Shown here: positions 27,175-38,200 of the stretch, in pieces
Layout of the letters: each line of letters begins with the position of its first letter
Position numbering within the stretch: position 1 is the stretch's first letter
Assembly (NCBI GenBank): GCA_902786015.1
Contig: CADAAU010000009.1
Coordinates: 1 to 64,000, forward strand
Source of the DNA: an uncultured Coriobacteriaceae bacterium
GTDB taxonomy: Bacteria > Actinomycetota > Coriobacteriia > Coriobacteriales > Atopobiaceae
DNA: 64,000 nucleotides
Direction of reading: 5' to 3'
Notes under the pieces: generated by a model
The model's database searches: none
What the model was told of the DNA's origin: nothing
The model's input: only the letters and a program-made list of their open reading frames with translations
Made by a program: the position numbers and the translations under genes

Positions 27175-28152
27175 ATGGACGATATCGCAAAGAGACTGGG
27201 CGAGGCGCTGGGAGCGGACTGTGACGTCATGCCTGCGGATGTTGCCGTTGCCTCCCTGCGCCAGAGCGTGTCAATGTTAGCCTACGCAACGTTCGACTTC
27301 GGCCTCGTCGAGCTACTGGGAGAGGGGATCCTCCTCGCGAGACCGAGGGAGGACCTCGCTCCGGCGCGCCTCGTGCGGCTGCTCGACGAGGTTGATGCCG
27401 CGTCACCGCACCCCGTGGTGTGCAGCCTCCGATCGGTCACACCGTACCTCAGGGATGCCTTGCTTAGGGAACGCAGGGGCTTTGTCACCGATGATGGCCA
27501 GGCTTACGTTCCCGGGTTCCTTCGGCTTGTGCCAAAACGCAGGCTGAAGCCGGTATTAGCGCCCGAGTCGTGGGGGCCGGCGGAGAGACAGGCGTTCATC
27601 TACCTCCTCTGCCACGTGGGCGGGGAGGTCACATCGGCCGGCCTTCGCGAGGTAACGGGGATGTCCGCGACCTCTGCGGCCCGCGCCCTCGCTAAGGTTG
27701 CGGCTACCGCTCCGGTCGAGAGGTCGGTCGGCGGGCCCACGGGCCGCACCAACGTGTGGCGTGTGGCGGACGCCATGTCATTCGTCGAGCGGGGGACGGC
27801 GGCGTTCGGAGACCCCGTCCGCCGACGCCTCTTCGCTGAGGCAACGGAGGTGGAGGGCATGCCCCTGACCGGCCTCTCCGCTCTTGCGAACCGCTCTCTG
27901 CTCGTCCCGCCTGGCAAGGAGCAGCGGGCGTGCAGCGTGGCACGGGCTAAGGGATTGCACGCGGTCGACCCCTACGAGGCGGACACGACGACGAGCGAGG
28001 TACTCGTGCTATCCTACGATCCCGCGCCGTTCGTTGACGGCAAGCTTGTCGATTTATACACGATGGTGAGGACTGTGGACCGTGCGGACGAACGTGTGGA
28101 CTCCGCGGTCGATGAGGCTACGGAGGGCTGCCCATGGCTGAGGATGGCATGA
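27175..28152 (+). CDS. Winged-helix protein, AbiEi-like antitoxin/regulator candidate
   Basis: The 325-residue protein has a central winged-helix segment (residues about 140-200: ERQAFIYLLCHVGGEVTSAG, LREVTGMSATSAARALAKVA, GGPTGRTNVWRV) between two domains without clear family. This resembles MarR-like/AbiEi-type proteins encoded before nucleotidyltransferases. It has its own promoter and palindromic operator and overlaps the next gene by about 19 bp, so the two are translated together. By analogy it would bind the operator and neutralise the partner. The AbiE assignment is inference from order and fold-like motifs. Confidence 0.65.
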   Translation: MDDIAKRLGEALGADCDVMPADVAVASLRQSVSMLAYATFDFGLVELLGEGILLARPREDLAPARLVRLLDEVDAASPHPVVCSLRSVTPYLRDALLRERRGFVTDDGQAYVPGFLRLVPKRRLKPVLAPESWGPAERQAFIYLLCHVGGEVTSAGLREVTGMSATSAARALAKVAATAPVERSVGGPTGRTNVWRVADAMSFVERGTAAFGDPVRRRLFAEATEVEGMPLTGLSALANRSLLVPPGKEQRACSVARAKGLHAVDPYEADTTTSEVLVLSYDPAPFVDGKLVDLYTMVRTVDRADERVDSAVDEATEGCPWLRMA

Positions 28153-28910
28153 GGGTTCCTGGAATCGACGTGTGGCGCGACAGGTTCGCCGAGGACGGAG
28201 ACCGTTACGTCGTGATCGGGGGCGCGGCCCGCGAACTCGTCTACGTGGAGCACGGTGCCTGGGAGGACACGGCGACCAAGGACCTCGATGTGGTGCTCAT
28301 CGCCGAGGCGATCGACGCCGGGTTCGTCTCCAGGTTCATGTCCTTTGTCCGCGAGGGAGGCTACTCTCACGTGACCAAATCCGGCGACACGCAGCTGTAC
28401 CGCTTCTCGCAACCCACCGATGCATCCTTTCCGCAGCAGGTGGAGCTCCTCTGTCGCAGGCCGGACTACCTGGTAGGCGTCGAGGCCGTCGTCGGCAAGG
28501 TGCTCGTGGACGACGCAGAGTACAGCCTCTCGGCCATACTCCTGGATGACGACTACTACGGCCTGCTTGCCTCCGGCGTCGCGGTCACCAGGCGCTACGG
28601 GATCCCGACGCTCTCGTGGGAGTACCTTCCCGTGTTCAAGATGCGTGCATTCGACGACCTCGCCGACAGGAGGGCGCGTGGGGAAGCGGTGCGCTCCGGC
28701 GAGGTTGGCAAGCACCGACGCGACGTTGTGAGGCTCATGGCCATCATGCCCGCAGGCACCAAAGTGGAGCTACCTGAGCGCGTGCGGTCGGAGGTTGAGC
28801 GGTTCCTGCGCACGGTCGAGGAGCCATCGCGAACCTACATGCGCAGTCTCGGCCTCGGCGGCATCTCGTTTGCTGACGTCATGGAGCGTATACGTGAGGT
28901 GTACCTGTAG
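28134..28910 (+). CDS. Nucleotidyltransferase, AbiEii-like toxin candidate
   Basis: The 258-residue protein shows a minimal nucleotidyltransferase pattern: VIGGAARELVYVEHGAWEDT followed by TKDLDVVL, i.e. a GG motif and a D-x-D pair near residues 25-50. DYLVGVEAVVGKVLVDDAEY and a C-terminal helical part follow. ATG 28134 has GGAGGG 6 bp upstream; ATG 28149 would give the classic ATGA overlap with the upstream stop. Together with the preceding winged-helix gene it forms a compact operon like type IV toxin-antitoxin or abortive-infection systems. Toxicity is inferred, not shown. Confidence 0.68.
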   Translation: MAEDGMRVPGIDVWRDRFAEDGDRYVVIGGAARELVYVEHGAWEDTATKDLDVVLIAEAIDAGFVSRFMSFVREGGYSHVTKSGDTQLYRFSQPTDASFPQQVELLCRRPDYLVGVEAVVGKVLVDDAEYSLSAILLDDDYYGLLASGVAVTRRYGIPTLSWEYLPVFKMRAFDDLADRRARGEAVRSGEVGKHRRDVVRLMAIMPAGTKVELPERVRSEVERFLRTVEEPSRTYMRSLGLGGISFADVMERIREVYL

Positions 28911-29112
28911 GGTTTGCGGAGATATACGTTGCGTGTGGGCAGGTTACCGCCTTTGGCGGCATGTGTGAACTAGACCAGAGAGTGGGTCTCAGCAGGTTGT
29001 TCTCCTCATCATGCCGTTACTTGGCTAGTCCGGGACACCTGGCGGCTAACGAATGCTCCTTCACGCTCTGAACATACGTCTGATCGGTCCTAAATCTGAC
29101 CGGCGTTCCAAG

Positions 29113-29394
29113 ATGACTGATATTGTCGATGACAAGGGGACTGAAGCTGCGAAGACCAAAGGAACAAAGAGGCCTGAGGAGACTTCGGGGACTGCGGAAA
29201 CCCTGGCTCAGGAACAGCCAGCCAGTAGGGCCAGTTACGCGACTCAAGGTACGAGTACGTCGAGGTCGAGGCTTGCCGCAACAGGTGATGTTTTGCGGCA
29301 TAGGCGAGCAATCGTCTTGGTAACGGTGGTCGGAACCGGCTTTGCGGCGATTGGCATCCGTCGTAAGTCTAGACGATACTTGAGCGATAAGTAA
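29113..29394 (+). CDS. Small protein with one C-terminal membrane segment
   Basis: A 93-residue frame starting MTDIVDDKGTEAAKTKGTKR is polar and Lys/Thr/Glu-rich, then has one hydrophobic span (AIVLVTVVGTGFAAIGI) followed by RRKSRRYLSDK. It resembles the tail of an anchored protein without a sorting motif. No good ribosome-binding site precedes ATG 29113; ATG 29053 would add 20 residues. It may be a real tail-anchored protein or a remnant. The GCGATGGGGA-family hairpin follows at its stop. Confidence 0.4.
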   Translation: MTDIVDDKGTEAAKTKGTKRPEETSGTAETLAQEQPASRASYATQGTSTSRSRLAATGDVLRHRRAIVLVTVVGTGFAAIGIRRKSRRYLSDK

Positions 29395-29421
29395 GGCGAT
29401 GGGGAAGCGTCCACATCGCCT
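29394..29421. repeat. GCGATGGGGA-family hairpin
   Basis: AGGCGATGGGGA (29394-29405) pairs with TCCACATCGCCT (29410-29421) with one mismatch, loop AGCG. It is followed by GCCATC, similar to GCC after the relatives at 55973, 59233 and 62463. Confidence 0.65.
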
Positions 29422-29487
29422 GCCATCGGGTGTGCATCTCGTTCCGTTGTCGGTCGTGTCCCGATTGAGTATTGGGAAATAACTGTT

Positions 29488-29515
29488 TTGGGCTACCGGA
29501 GGTTTGCTCTATACT
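29488..29515 (+). promoter_or_regulatory. Putative promoter of the methyltransferase/NRPS cluster
   Basis: TTGGGC (29488-29493), 16 bp, TATACT (29510-29515). An imperfect inverted repeat GGTAGTG ... CACTGCC (about 29516-29550) follows in the leader and could be an operator or RNA hairpin. Confidence 0.5.
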
Positions 29516-29576
29516 GGTAGTGTTACAAATCATAAATAAGTAGCACTGCCACCTATGACACGGCGGAAGGCGCCCG

Positions 29577-30377
29577 ATGGCAAATACACCCGCACTGGAC
29601 GAACTGGGACGTACCATCAACGCGTACTGGGACAATCGAGCACAGACGTACTCCAATGGGGTGCGTGACGAGCTTGCAGGATATGGCCGCTGCTCGTGGC
29701 AGCGCGTTCTGGCGCATGCGATTGCGGACGAACTCGAGGTAGCTCGTGCAAAGAAACGCGCGTTGCGTGCGCTCGATTTGGGCTGCGGCCCCGGTTTCTT
29801 TTGCATTCTGCTTGCGGATGAGGGCTGCGTCGTTGATGCGGTCGACATGAGTGCCCAGATGCTTGCGCGTGCCAAGTCAAATGCAGGGGCGGCTGTGCCA
29901 CCTGCCCACATTACTTTCCATCAGTGTGACGCGGCAGACCTTCCATTTGCGAACGATACCTTCGACCTTGCGGTTTCGCGAAACCTCACCTGGCTCATGC
30001 GCAATCCCGAGCACGCCTATGTCGAGTGGCTTCGTGTGCTTCGTCCGGGCGGCAAGCTTCTTGTGTTCGATGCCAACTGGTATCGATACCTCGTAGATGA
30101 GCGGGTCGATGCCGCACGGCGGAGCGACCAGGCAAAGAGGGAGGTCTACGACGAGCGATCGCGTGCCACCGAGGACGAGGAGCGTCGTTGCGAGCGCATA
30201 GCTGTCGAGCTGCCTCTTACGCCCGTGATGCGTCCGGAGTGGGACATCCAGACCCTCGAGCGCTTGGGTGCCGCGTATGTGGGCGTGAACGAGGATGCGT
30301 GGCTGGAGCTTTGGACTACCGGCGAGCAGGAGTATTACGGCTCATCGCCCTTGTTCATGATTGAGGCGCGTAAGTAA
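29577..30377 (+). CDS. SAM-dependent methyltransferase (class I)
   Basis: The 266-residue cytoplasmic protein has methyltransferase motif I ALDLGCGPGFFCILLADEGC (residues about 63-82), the acidic residue after strand 2 in VDAVDMS, CDAADLPFANDTFDLAVSRN (motif II/III) and LRVLRPGGKLLVFDANWYR. These are features of the UbiE/Methyltransf_11 group. The substrate is unknown. It precedes the exporter and peptide synthetase on the same strand with a 144-bp gap, so it may tailor that product or belong to a separate unit. Start ATG 29577 follows GGAAGG. Confidence 0.85.
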   Translation: MANTPALDELGRTINAYWDNRAQTYSNGVRDELAGYGRCSWQRVLAHAIADELEVARAKKRALRALDLGCGPGFFCILLADEGCVVDAVDMSAQMLARAKSNAGAAVPPAHITFHQCDAADLPFANDTFDLAVSRNLTWLMRNPEHAYVEWLRVLRPGGKLLVFDANWYRYLVDERVDAARRSDQAKREVYDERSRATEDEERRCERIAVELPLTPVMRPEWDIQTLERLGAAYVGVNEDAWLELWTTGEQEYYGSSPLFMIEARK

Positions 30378-30521
30378 CGCAAGGGAGCGGAACAATGCCC
30401 GTCCTGCTTTTGTCGTCTCGTCACATGCTCCCATCAAAAAAAGTATAGGTTTTTGCAACCTCGCTACCCGCAATGCGTTACCCTGTGTGTATTTACGATT
30501 GTAGGGAGGTCGAGCGCAGCA

Positions 30522-32237
30522 ATGGAGTATATCAGAAGTACGATAAACTATGTCTACGAAGACAAGCTTATTCGAAAGAGCAGCCTTCACTACCTCATAC
30601 CGGCCATCATAGGCTTGGTATTTGGGCAGCTGTCACCGGTAATCGGTGGAATTTGCATATCGGGGAGCTTGGGCGAAGTGCCGTTCTCTGCGCTCAGCAC
30701 CGTCGAGCCCGTCAACCTCATCTTGAGCGCCATTGGCTGCCTGGGAGGCGTGGGATGCGGAATCACCATCTCCAAGTGTTCGGGTTCAGGAGATAAAGAG
30801 ATGGCAGCGCGCATATTTACCCGGGCTGTCATTGCCATGGTGCTGGCAACGGTCGCCGTGAGCGCCGTAATGCTCATCTTCCATGATCCGCTCCTTCGGT
30901 TCTTGCGCGCGACGCCCGATAACTTTGCCTTTGCGCGAGAGTACCTTTTTGTGATTCTGATTGGTTCGCTTCCGATAGTTCTGTTCTTTGCGGGCGACTA
31001 CATCCTTACCGACGACAACGACCCCGGCCTCGTGCTCGTGGCAAACATCGTTGCGGCGATTGTGAACATCTTGGGCAATATCGTGGGCATGGAAGTCCTC
31101 CATCTCCACATTGGCGCCAGTGCCTTTGCCATGGTGCTTGGCGACCTGTGCGCTTGCCTTATCTTCCTCAGGCACTTCAAGAAGAAGGACGTCCTTTGTC
31201 GCTTCGTGAAGCCCGTGCGTAAGGAAGGCGATCCGGGTATTCTCGCCGCGCTCAAGCCTGGTACTCCCATGGCCATCATGTACATTATGTTTACCATCCA
31301 GATGATCGTACAGAACCTCGTCCTGAGCCACGAGAGCGGCACAAGTGGTCTGGGCAACTCTGCGGTCGTTGACAACCTCGTGCTCTTTCTTACCATATTT
31401 ACCGCCTCGGCAAGTGAGCCGGTCATGCCGCTCGTTTCGTCCTACTTTGGCGAGGGCAACCACTGCGGCACTCTGTTGGTCAAGCGGTCCATTTATCACC
31501 TGGGACTCCGCATACTCGTGCCCATCGTTGTGCTACTCGTGGTGTTCCCCCAGCTGTTTATAGCCATCTTCTCGGTGCAAGATCCCATCATGCTCGAGAC
31601 GTTGCCCTTTGCCATTCGCATCGTGTGCATCAACGCCCTCTTTACCTTTACCAATGACTCCATGGTGAACTACCTTTCGGCCACGGAGCGTGAGCGTATC
31701 GCAACCATATCGTATGCCATACAGATTACGGTCAACATTGCTGCGACGCTCGGACTCGCAAAGCCGCTGGGCATGGATGCTCCTTGGTATGGCGCCATGA
31801 TTGCGAACGTATGCGCTTGTGCGTTCCTGCTCGTGGCGGGTCGCCTCTTTAAGGGCTTCGTAAAGGAGTACCCAGAGAATGCGCTCGTGCTTACGGGCGG
31901 ACAGACTGATGCGGCGCAAATCGAGGCATGGCATAAAGATACGGCCAAGGTCCTTACGTCGGAGCAGGCGGACGCGGTGTGGAACAAGATCATAGAACCC
32001 TTCCTCGCGTCAGACGCCAACACTCCCGATCAGCTCTGCTCGTATTCCATCATCCAGCGCGACAACGGCGACAAGGCGGCAATACTGCGCTACGGAGGGC
32101 ATACGAGCCTCAAACATTTGCTGCTCGGCGAAGAGGGTAGTGATGAGGACGAAGAGGAGCTGTCGCACGTGTACGGCGAGTGTGTGAACTCCGGGTTCAA
32201 CACGTTGCAGCGCAAAATGATTAACTTTAAGGGATAG
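30522..32237 (+). CDS. MATE-family exporter with C-terminal soluble extension
   Basis: The 571-residue protein has about twelve hydrophobic segments with MATE-like repeats in the two halves (e.g. SPVIGGICISGSLGEVPFSA; SEPVMPLVSSYFGEGNHCGT). Such transporters export drugs or metabolites using Na+ or H+. Residues about 465-571 form a hydrophilic tail (TDAAQIEAWHKDTAKVLTSE, then CSYSIIQRDNGDKAAILRYG) that ordinary NorM/DinF proteins of about 450 residues lack. Start ATG 30522 was chosen over upstream in-frame options because GGGAGG precedes it and the first membrane segment follows. It ends 30 bp before the peptide synthetase, so it is probably the export pump or self-protection gene for the product. 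Confidence 0.85.
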   Translation: MEYIRSTINYVYEDKLIRKSSLHYLIPAIIGLVFGQLSPVIGGICISGSLGEVPFSALSTVEPVNLILSAIGCLGGVGCGITISKCSGSGDKEMAARIFTRAVIAMVLATVAVSAVMLIFHDPLLRFLRATPDNFAFAREYLFVILIGSLPIVLFFAGDYILTDDNDPGLVLVANIVAAIVNILGNIVGMEVLHLHIGASAFAMVLGDLCACLIFLRHFKKKDVLCRFVKPVRKEGDPGILAALKPGTPMAIMYIMFTIQMIVQNLVLSHESGTSGLGNSAVVDNLVLFLTIFTASASEPVMPLVSSYFGEGNHCGTLLVKRSIYHLGLRILVPIVVLLVVFPQLFIAIFSVQDPIMLETLPFAIRIVCINALFTFTNDSMVNYLSATERERIATISYAIQITVNIAATLGLAKPLGMDAPWYGAMIANVCACAFLLVAGRLFKGFVKEYPENALVLTGGQTDAAQIEAWHKDTAKVLTSEQADAVWNKIIEPFLASDANTPDQLCSYSIIQRDNGDKAAILRYGGHTSLKHLLLGEEGSDEDEEELSHVYGECVNSGFNTLQRKMINFKG

Positions 32238-32267
32238 ACTGGCCAAGCGCTTTGGAAGTGAGGGAAC

Positions 32268-35200
32268 ATGACCGAACGAGAATTCAAACAACTGTTAAGC
32301 ATTCACGATACCGAATGGCCTGTGCCCTATAGGCCTGCCTACCGCTTGGTGGAGGACTCCGCTCATGCTCATCCCGAGCGCATGGCGGTCGTGGCCTGCG
32401 ACCGTTCGCTCACGTATGGCGAACTCAATGCTGAGGCGAACGCGGCAGCTCGTGCCCTGGTTGAGGCGGGTGCCGTTGCCGAGACCAAGGTAGCCGTGCT
32501 TGCGGATCGAGATGGCTGGGCTTATGTCATGCGCACGGCTCCGCTCAAGGCTGGCGCCGCCTTTATGCCCATAGACCCCGAGTATCCCGAGGAGCGCGTG
32601 CGCTACATCCTGGAGGACTCGGGCTGTAATCTCGTGCTCACCACAAAGGCCATACACGAGCGTCGTGCCGATCTGTTTGATGCGCTTGCTGACCTCGACC
32701 TCAATGTCATCGAGGTCGAGTCGGCAGTGTCCGCATACGACACATCGGACCTAGGCCTGGATGTGGCGCCGCACGACCTCGCGTACGTCATCTACACCTC
32801 CGGTTCCACGGGCAAGCCCAAGGGCGTGATGCTCGAGAATCACAACCTCAACAATTTCTGCCATATGAATCCAAGGAACATCGAGGCCGTCTTTAACGTA
32901 CGGGACTGCAGCGTAACCATTGCTCTAGCCGCCTTCACGTTTGACGTCTCGGTAATGGAGCAGTTCCTGCCGCTCGCAAATGGCCAGACCGTCGTGTTGG
33001 CAACGATGGACCAAATCATGGACCCGGACGCCATGGCCCGGCTCATCGAGAAGCACCAGGTGGATTCGTTTACCTGCACGCCGAGCTACCTCTCCAACCT
33101 CATAGAGGTGCCGGTGTTCGCTAAGGCCATGGAGCGAATTCGAGCCGTGGACGTGGGTGCGGAGGCGTTTCCGGGCGACCTGTACACGCGCCTGAAGGCC
33201 ATCAATCCTAGCATGAGCATCATGAACAGCTATGGACCCACCGAGTGCACCGTTTCCAGTACGGCCGCAATTCTTGAGGGTCCCGATGACATTACTATTG
33301 GCGTGCCACTTGCCAACTACCAATGCATAACGGTAAACGAGGAGGGCGAGCCACTGCCGCTGGGAACCCAAGGCGAGCTCGTTATCCTGGGTGATGGCGT
33401 GGGTCGTGGCTACATTGGCCGCGACGACCTCAACGAGCGCAATTTTATATCGTACTTTGGCATTCCCGCATACCGCGCTGGCGATTTGGCTGTAGTGCGT
33501 CCGGATGGCAACATCGAGTTCCACGGCCGCGTGGACGATCAGGTTAAACTACGCGGCCTTCGCGTGGAGCTGGGCGAGGTCGAGAAGGTCATCGGCGGCT
33601 TCCCCGGCGTCAAGCAAGCCGTGGTTACGGTGGTAAAGGGCGCACAGGAGTACCTGGCCGCTCACTTTCTTGCCGACAAGTCCATAGATATCGCCGAGCT
33701 CAAGCGCCATGCCAAGCAGTACCTCACCTCCTACATGGTGCCCCAGAGCTTTATGCAGATGGAGGAGTTCCCCCTCACGCCCAACGGCAAAGTTGACAAG
33801 CGCGCTTTGCCCGAGGCCGAGCTGGACTACAGCGATATCGTTCCCGCGCAAACCGATATGCAAAAGCAGCTGCTGGACATCGTGTTTGGCATCCTCAAGA
33901 CCGACCGCGTGGGCATTACGACCGACTTGCTTGAGGCGGGCCTCTCGTCGCTGGGTGCCATTCGCCTGTGCAGCGAGATTCGCGCACAGTTTGACGTTGC
34001 CATAAAGACCTCTGAGCTCGCCGATAGCTCCACGGTGGAGGATCTCGAGCACCTCATTGGTGCGGCGGGTCCGGCGCGTTCCTACGAGCTGCGCGACGAG
34101 TATCCGCTCTCGCAAACGCAAACGGGTATTCTCGTTGAGGTTTTGCGCCATCCTGGTACCACCATGTACAACCTGCCCGAACTCTATACGCTCGATGCCT
34201 CGGTGGACGTAGAGAAGCTCGCCGATGCCGTGCGTGCAGCCATTTCCGTCCATCCGTACCTGTTCATGACGGTGCGTAGGGACGCGGAGGGCAAGCTGCA
34301 TGCCGTTCGACGCGACGGCCATCCGTTTGAGGTGGAAATTATCCGGACCGAAAGCTTGCCGACGGAGGACGAGCTGGTGCGTCCGTTTGACCTCATGAGT
34401 GGCGAGCTCCTGTTCCGCGCGGAGATCTATGTAACGGACGGCGGCTCGTATCTGCTGTTTGACACGCACCACATTGTGAGCGATGGCGGCTCTATCGACA
34501 TCCTTATGGAGGACGTGGAGCGTGCCTTCCAGGGCGAGACGCTGCAGATCGAAGAGTACACGGGCTTTGAGTTTGCGTTGGATGAGGAAGAGGCGCGCGC
34601 AACCGGTCGCCTCGACGCTGCCAAGGCGTTCTACGACGGCTACTTCCGCGGATGCGGAGGCGAGACCATGCCCGTGAGGGATGGTGACGAGGCCGCAGGA
34701 CACGTGGCGATGGAGCGCCTCCGCGGCAAGGCAGATGGTGCGGCGGTGCGCGCCTTCTGCGACGAGCACGGTCTGCCGCTCAATGCCTTCTTTACGGCTG
34801 CATTCGCCTTTGCGCTCAAGGAGTACGCCGACGCCGAGGTGCCGGTGTTTACCACCATCTACAACGGCCGCAACGATCCGCGCCTTGCAAACAGCGTATC
34901 CATGCTGGTAAAGACGCTTCCCGTGTCGCTTGACTGCAAGGACGACGACTACGTGATGTCGCTTGTAGAGACCTGCAAGTCGTACCTCACCTCCGCCATG
35001 GCCAACGACCTGTACAGCTTTGCTGAGATACACCAGGCGTACAGCATAGATGGCAACATGATGTTTGTGTATCAGGGCGAATTCGAGCATGGATTCCCCT
35101 TGGGTGGCAAGAACGCTCCCGTTAAGCAGTTGGGTCTCTCCCGCGCGCGTGCGGCCTTTGCCTTGGACCTCTCGCTCGATGGCGACGAGCTCGTGTTCGA

Positions 35201-38200
35201 GCCCGAGTACGACCCCACGGTCTTCTCGCCCTATACCGTGCACGGCATGGTAAACCTTATGGACCACGTGGTGGACGAGTTCGTTGCAAAGGATCGCCTG
35301 CGTGACGTTACGTTGGTCTCTGCGGAGGAAGAGGAACGCATTCGTACGCTGCACAACACGGACTGGCCCGTGGCCGAGCGTCCCGCGTACCGCTTGCTGC
35401 AGGATCAAGCCGAGGCCAGGCCCGACGCCGTGGCACTGGTGGCCTGCGACCGCACGCTCACATACGGCGAGCTCAATGGGCTGGCAAACGCGGTGGGCCA
35501 TGCGCTTGTGAGTGCCGGTGCCGCACCCAACTCGATGGTGGCCGTGCTCGCCGAGCGCAACAGCTGGGCCTACGTAATGCGCCAGGCCGCACTTAAGGCA
35601 GGCGCAGCCTTTTTGCCCATCGACCCGGAGTATCCCGAGGAGCGCGTGCGCTACATCTTGGAGGACTCGGGTTGCAAGCTAGTGCTCACGACGCAGGAGA
35701 TCCTCACGCGCCGTGCGGAGCTCTTTGAAAACATCGCCGATTTGAAAGTTGCGGTTGTGGAGGCCTCAAGGGCGGCTGAGCTGCAAAGCCAGTCGAACCT
35801 CAACGTGGAGGTGGACCCGCACGACTTGGCCTACGTCATTTACACCTCCGGCTCTACCGGACGCCCCAAGGGCGTTATGATCGAGAACCGCAACCTCGTG
35901 AACTTCGTGGACGACGATGACAAGAACTACGAGATTTGCGGCTACACGCGTCGCGCTCACGTGAGTCTGGCCATCGCTGCGCTCACCTTTGACTTCGCCA
36001 TCATGGAGGAGTTCGTGCCTCTTGCCAACGGGATGACGGTGGTGCTAGCTACGAGCGAGCAGATCATGGATCCCGTTGCCATGGGTTCGCTCATGCGCAA
36101 CAACGGCGTGGATGTGATGAGCTGCACACCGAGCTACCTCTCCAACATGTTGGCCGTACCGGACTTTGCCGATGCCGTAGCCAATCTTAAGTCGGTGGAT
36201 ATGGGTGCCGAAGCGTTCCCGCCCGACCTGTACGCCCGCCTGACTGCCGTGAATCCAAACATCCACATCATGAACGGCTACGGCCCCACCGAGGCCACCA
36301 TCAGCTGCACCATGCAGGTGGTAACCGACGCCACCAACGTGACCATTGGCATTCCCAACGTAAACGTACACGTGGCTACCGTGGACCGTGTCGGCAGGCT
36401 GCAACCGCTGGGTGCCACGGGCGAGCTGGCGATTTTGGGTGACGGCGTGGGTCGCGGCTACGTGGGTCGCGAGGACCTCAACGCCCGCAGCTTCGTCCGC
36501 CTGTTGGGCATGCCGGCCTACCGCTCCGGCGACCTTGCGCGCATCCGCGAGGACGGTCAGATCGAGTACCGCGGTCGCATGGACGACCAGGTCAAGTTGC
36601 GCGGACTTCGTGTGGAGCTGGGCGAGATAGAGAGCGTTATGAACTCCTATCCCGGCGTGCGTACTAGCGTATGCGTGGTTGCCCATGGCGAGACGGACTA
36701 TCTGGCTGCGTACTTTACCGCGGAGCAGGAGGTCGATCTTGTTGATTTCCGCGCACACTTGGCAAAGTACCTTACCTCCTATATGGTGCCGCAGGCCTAC
36801 CTGCAGCTGGATGAGCTGCCGCTTACAGCCAACGGCAAGGTGGACAAGAAGGCATTGCCCGAGGTGCAGGTTACGGCCGAGGAAATCGTTCCTCCCGAAA
36901 ACGAGACGCAGGAGCGCATTCTTGCCATTGCCGCAGAGGTCATTGGCATCGACGAGCTTGGCATCACCACCGATCTCTTTGGCGTGGGCCTCTCCTCGAT
37001 CGGCTGCATTCGCCTGTGTGCACTTCTTGGTGACGAGTTTGGCAAGTCCGTTAAGGTGGCCGACGTGTTCGACTGCGGGACGGTGCGCGAGCTCGAGCGG
37101 CTCATAAGCGATGCTGCCGAAGAGACAACGCACGAGTTGCGTGAGGCGTATCCACTCTCGCAAACGCAGGCCGGCATCTTTGTGGAGTGCCTGCGCTTCC
37201 CAGATACCACGGCTTACAACATCCCCTACCTGTACAAGCTTGACAACGACGTAAGCATAGAGCGCTTGCGCGAAGCGCTACAAAAAACGCTTGTGGCGCA
37301 TCCGTATTTGTTCATGACCGTTCGACGTAACAACGATGGCGAGATTCTTGCTGTTCGCAACGAGCCGCAGGTAGCCGAGCTGCCCGTGCGCTCGGAGTTG
37401 CCAACGGTCCAGGACCTTGTGCGGCCGTTTGACCTTACTGGTGGCGAGCAACTCTTCCGCGTGGAGCTTTTTGACACGGCCGACGGCAAGTACCTGTTTG
37501 TGGACACGCATCACATCGTAAGCGACGGCGAGTCGTTGGACATCCTGTTTAACGATGTCGAGAGCGCTTACGCTGGTGGCGAAGTACAAGTCGAGACGTA
37601 CACCGGCTATGAGTATGCCTTGGATGAGGAGGCTGCGCGCGTCTCGGAGCGCTTGGACGCAGCCAAATCGTTCTACGACAGCATCTTCCGTGGCTGTGGT
37701 GGCGACACTCTGCCCACCAAGGATGGCAACAAGGGCAGCGAGCACATTGCGTTCGCACATGCTGAGGCTGCCAAGGCGGCGAACGAGGTACGTGCCTTCT
37801 GCGATGCAAACGGTCTTTCGACCAACGCCTTCTTCACAACGGCGTTTGGCCTTGCTCTACAGTCCTACACATCCGCCGAAGACGGTGCTGTATTCGCAAC
37901 CATCTACAACGGCCGCAACGATTCCAGGCTGGAGAACAGCGTGTCCATGTTGGTAAAGACGCTGCCCATGCTGTTTGTGGACAATCCCAACCAACCGGTG
38001 ACCGAAGCAATCGCCGCATGTCAGAGCTATTTGCTCAGCGCCATGGCAAATGACATCTACAGCTTTGCGGAGATCAGCAATGCGTACGGCATCAAGGGCG
38101 ACATTCTCTTTGCGTACCAAGGCGATTCCGTCGACGGCAACATGCTTATTGGAGGCCGCAACGCCACCGAGATTGACCTTGAGCTCTCGCAGGCCAAGGC

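Noticed and set aside
33549..35501. A 650-codon frame antisense to the NRPS gene
   Set aside because: Shadow of a strongly supported gene on the other strand; codon pattern and motifs support only the plus strand.
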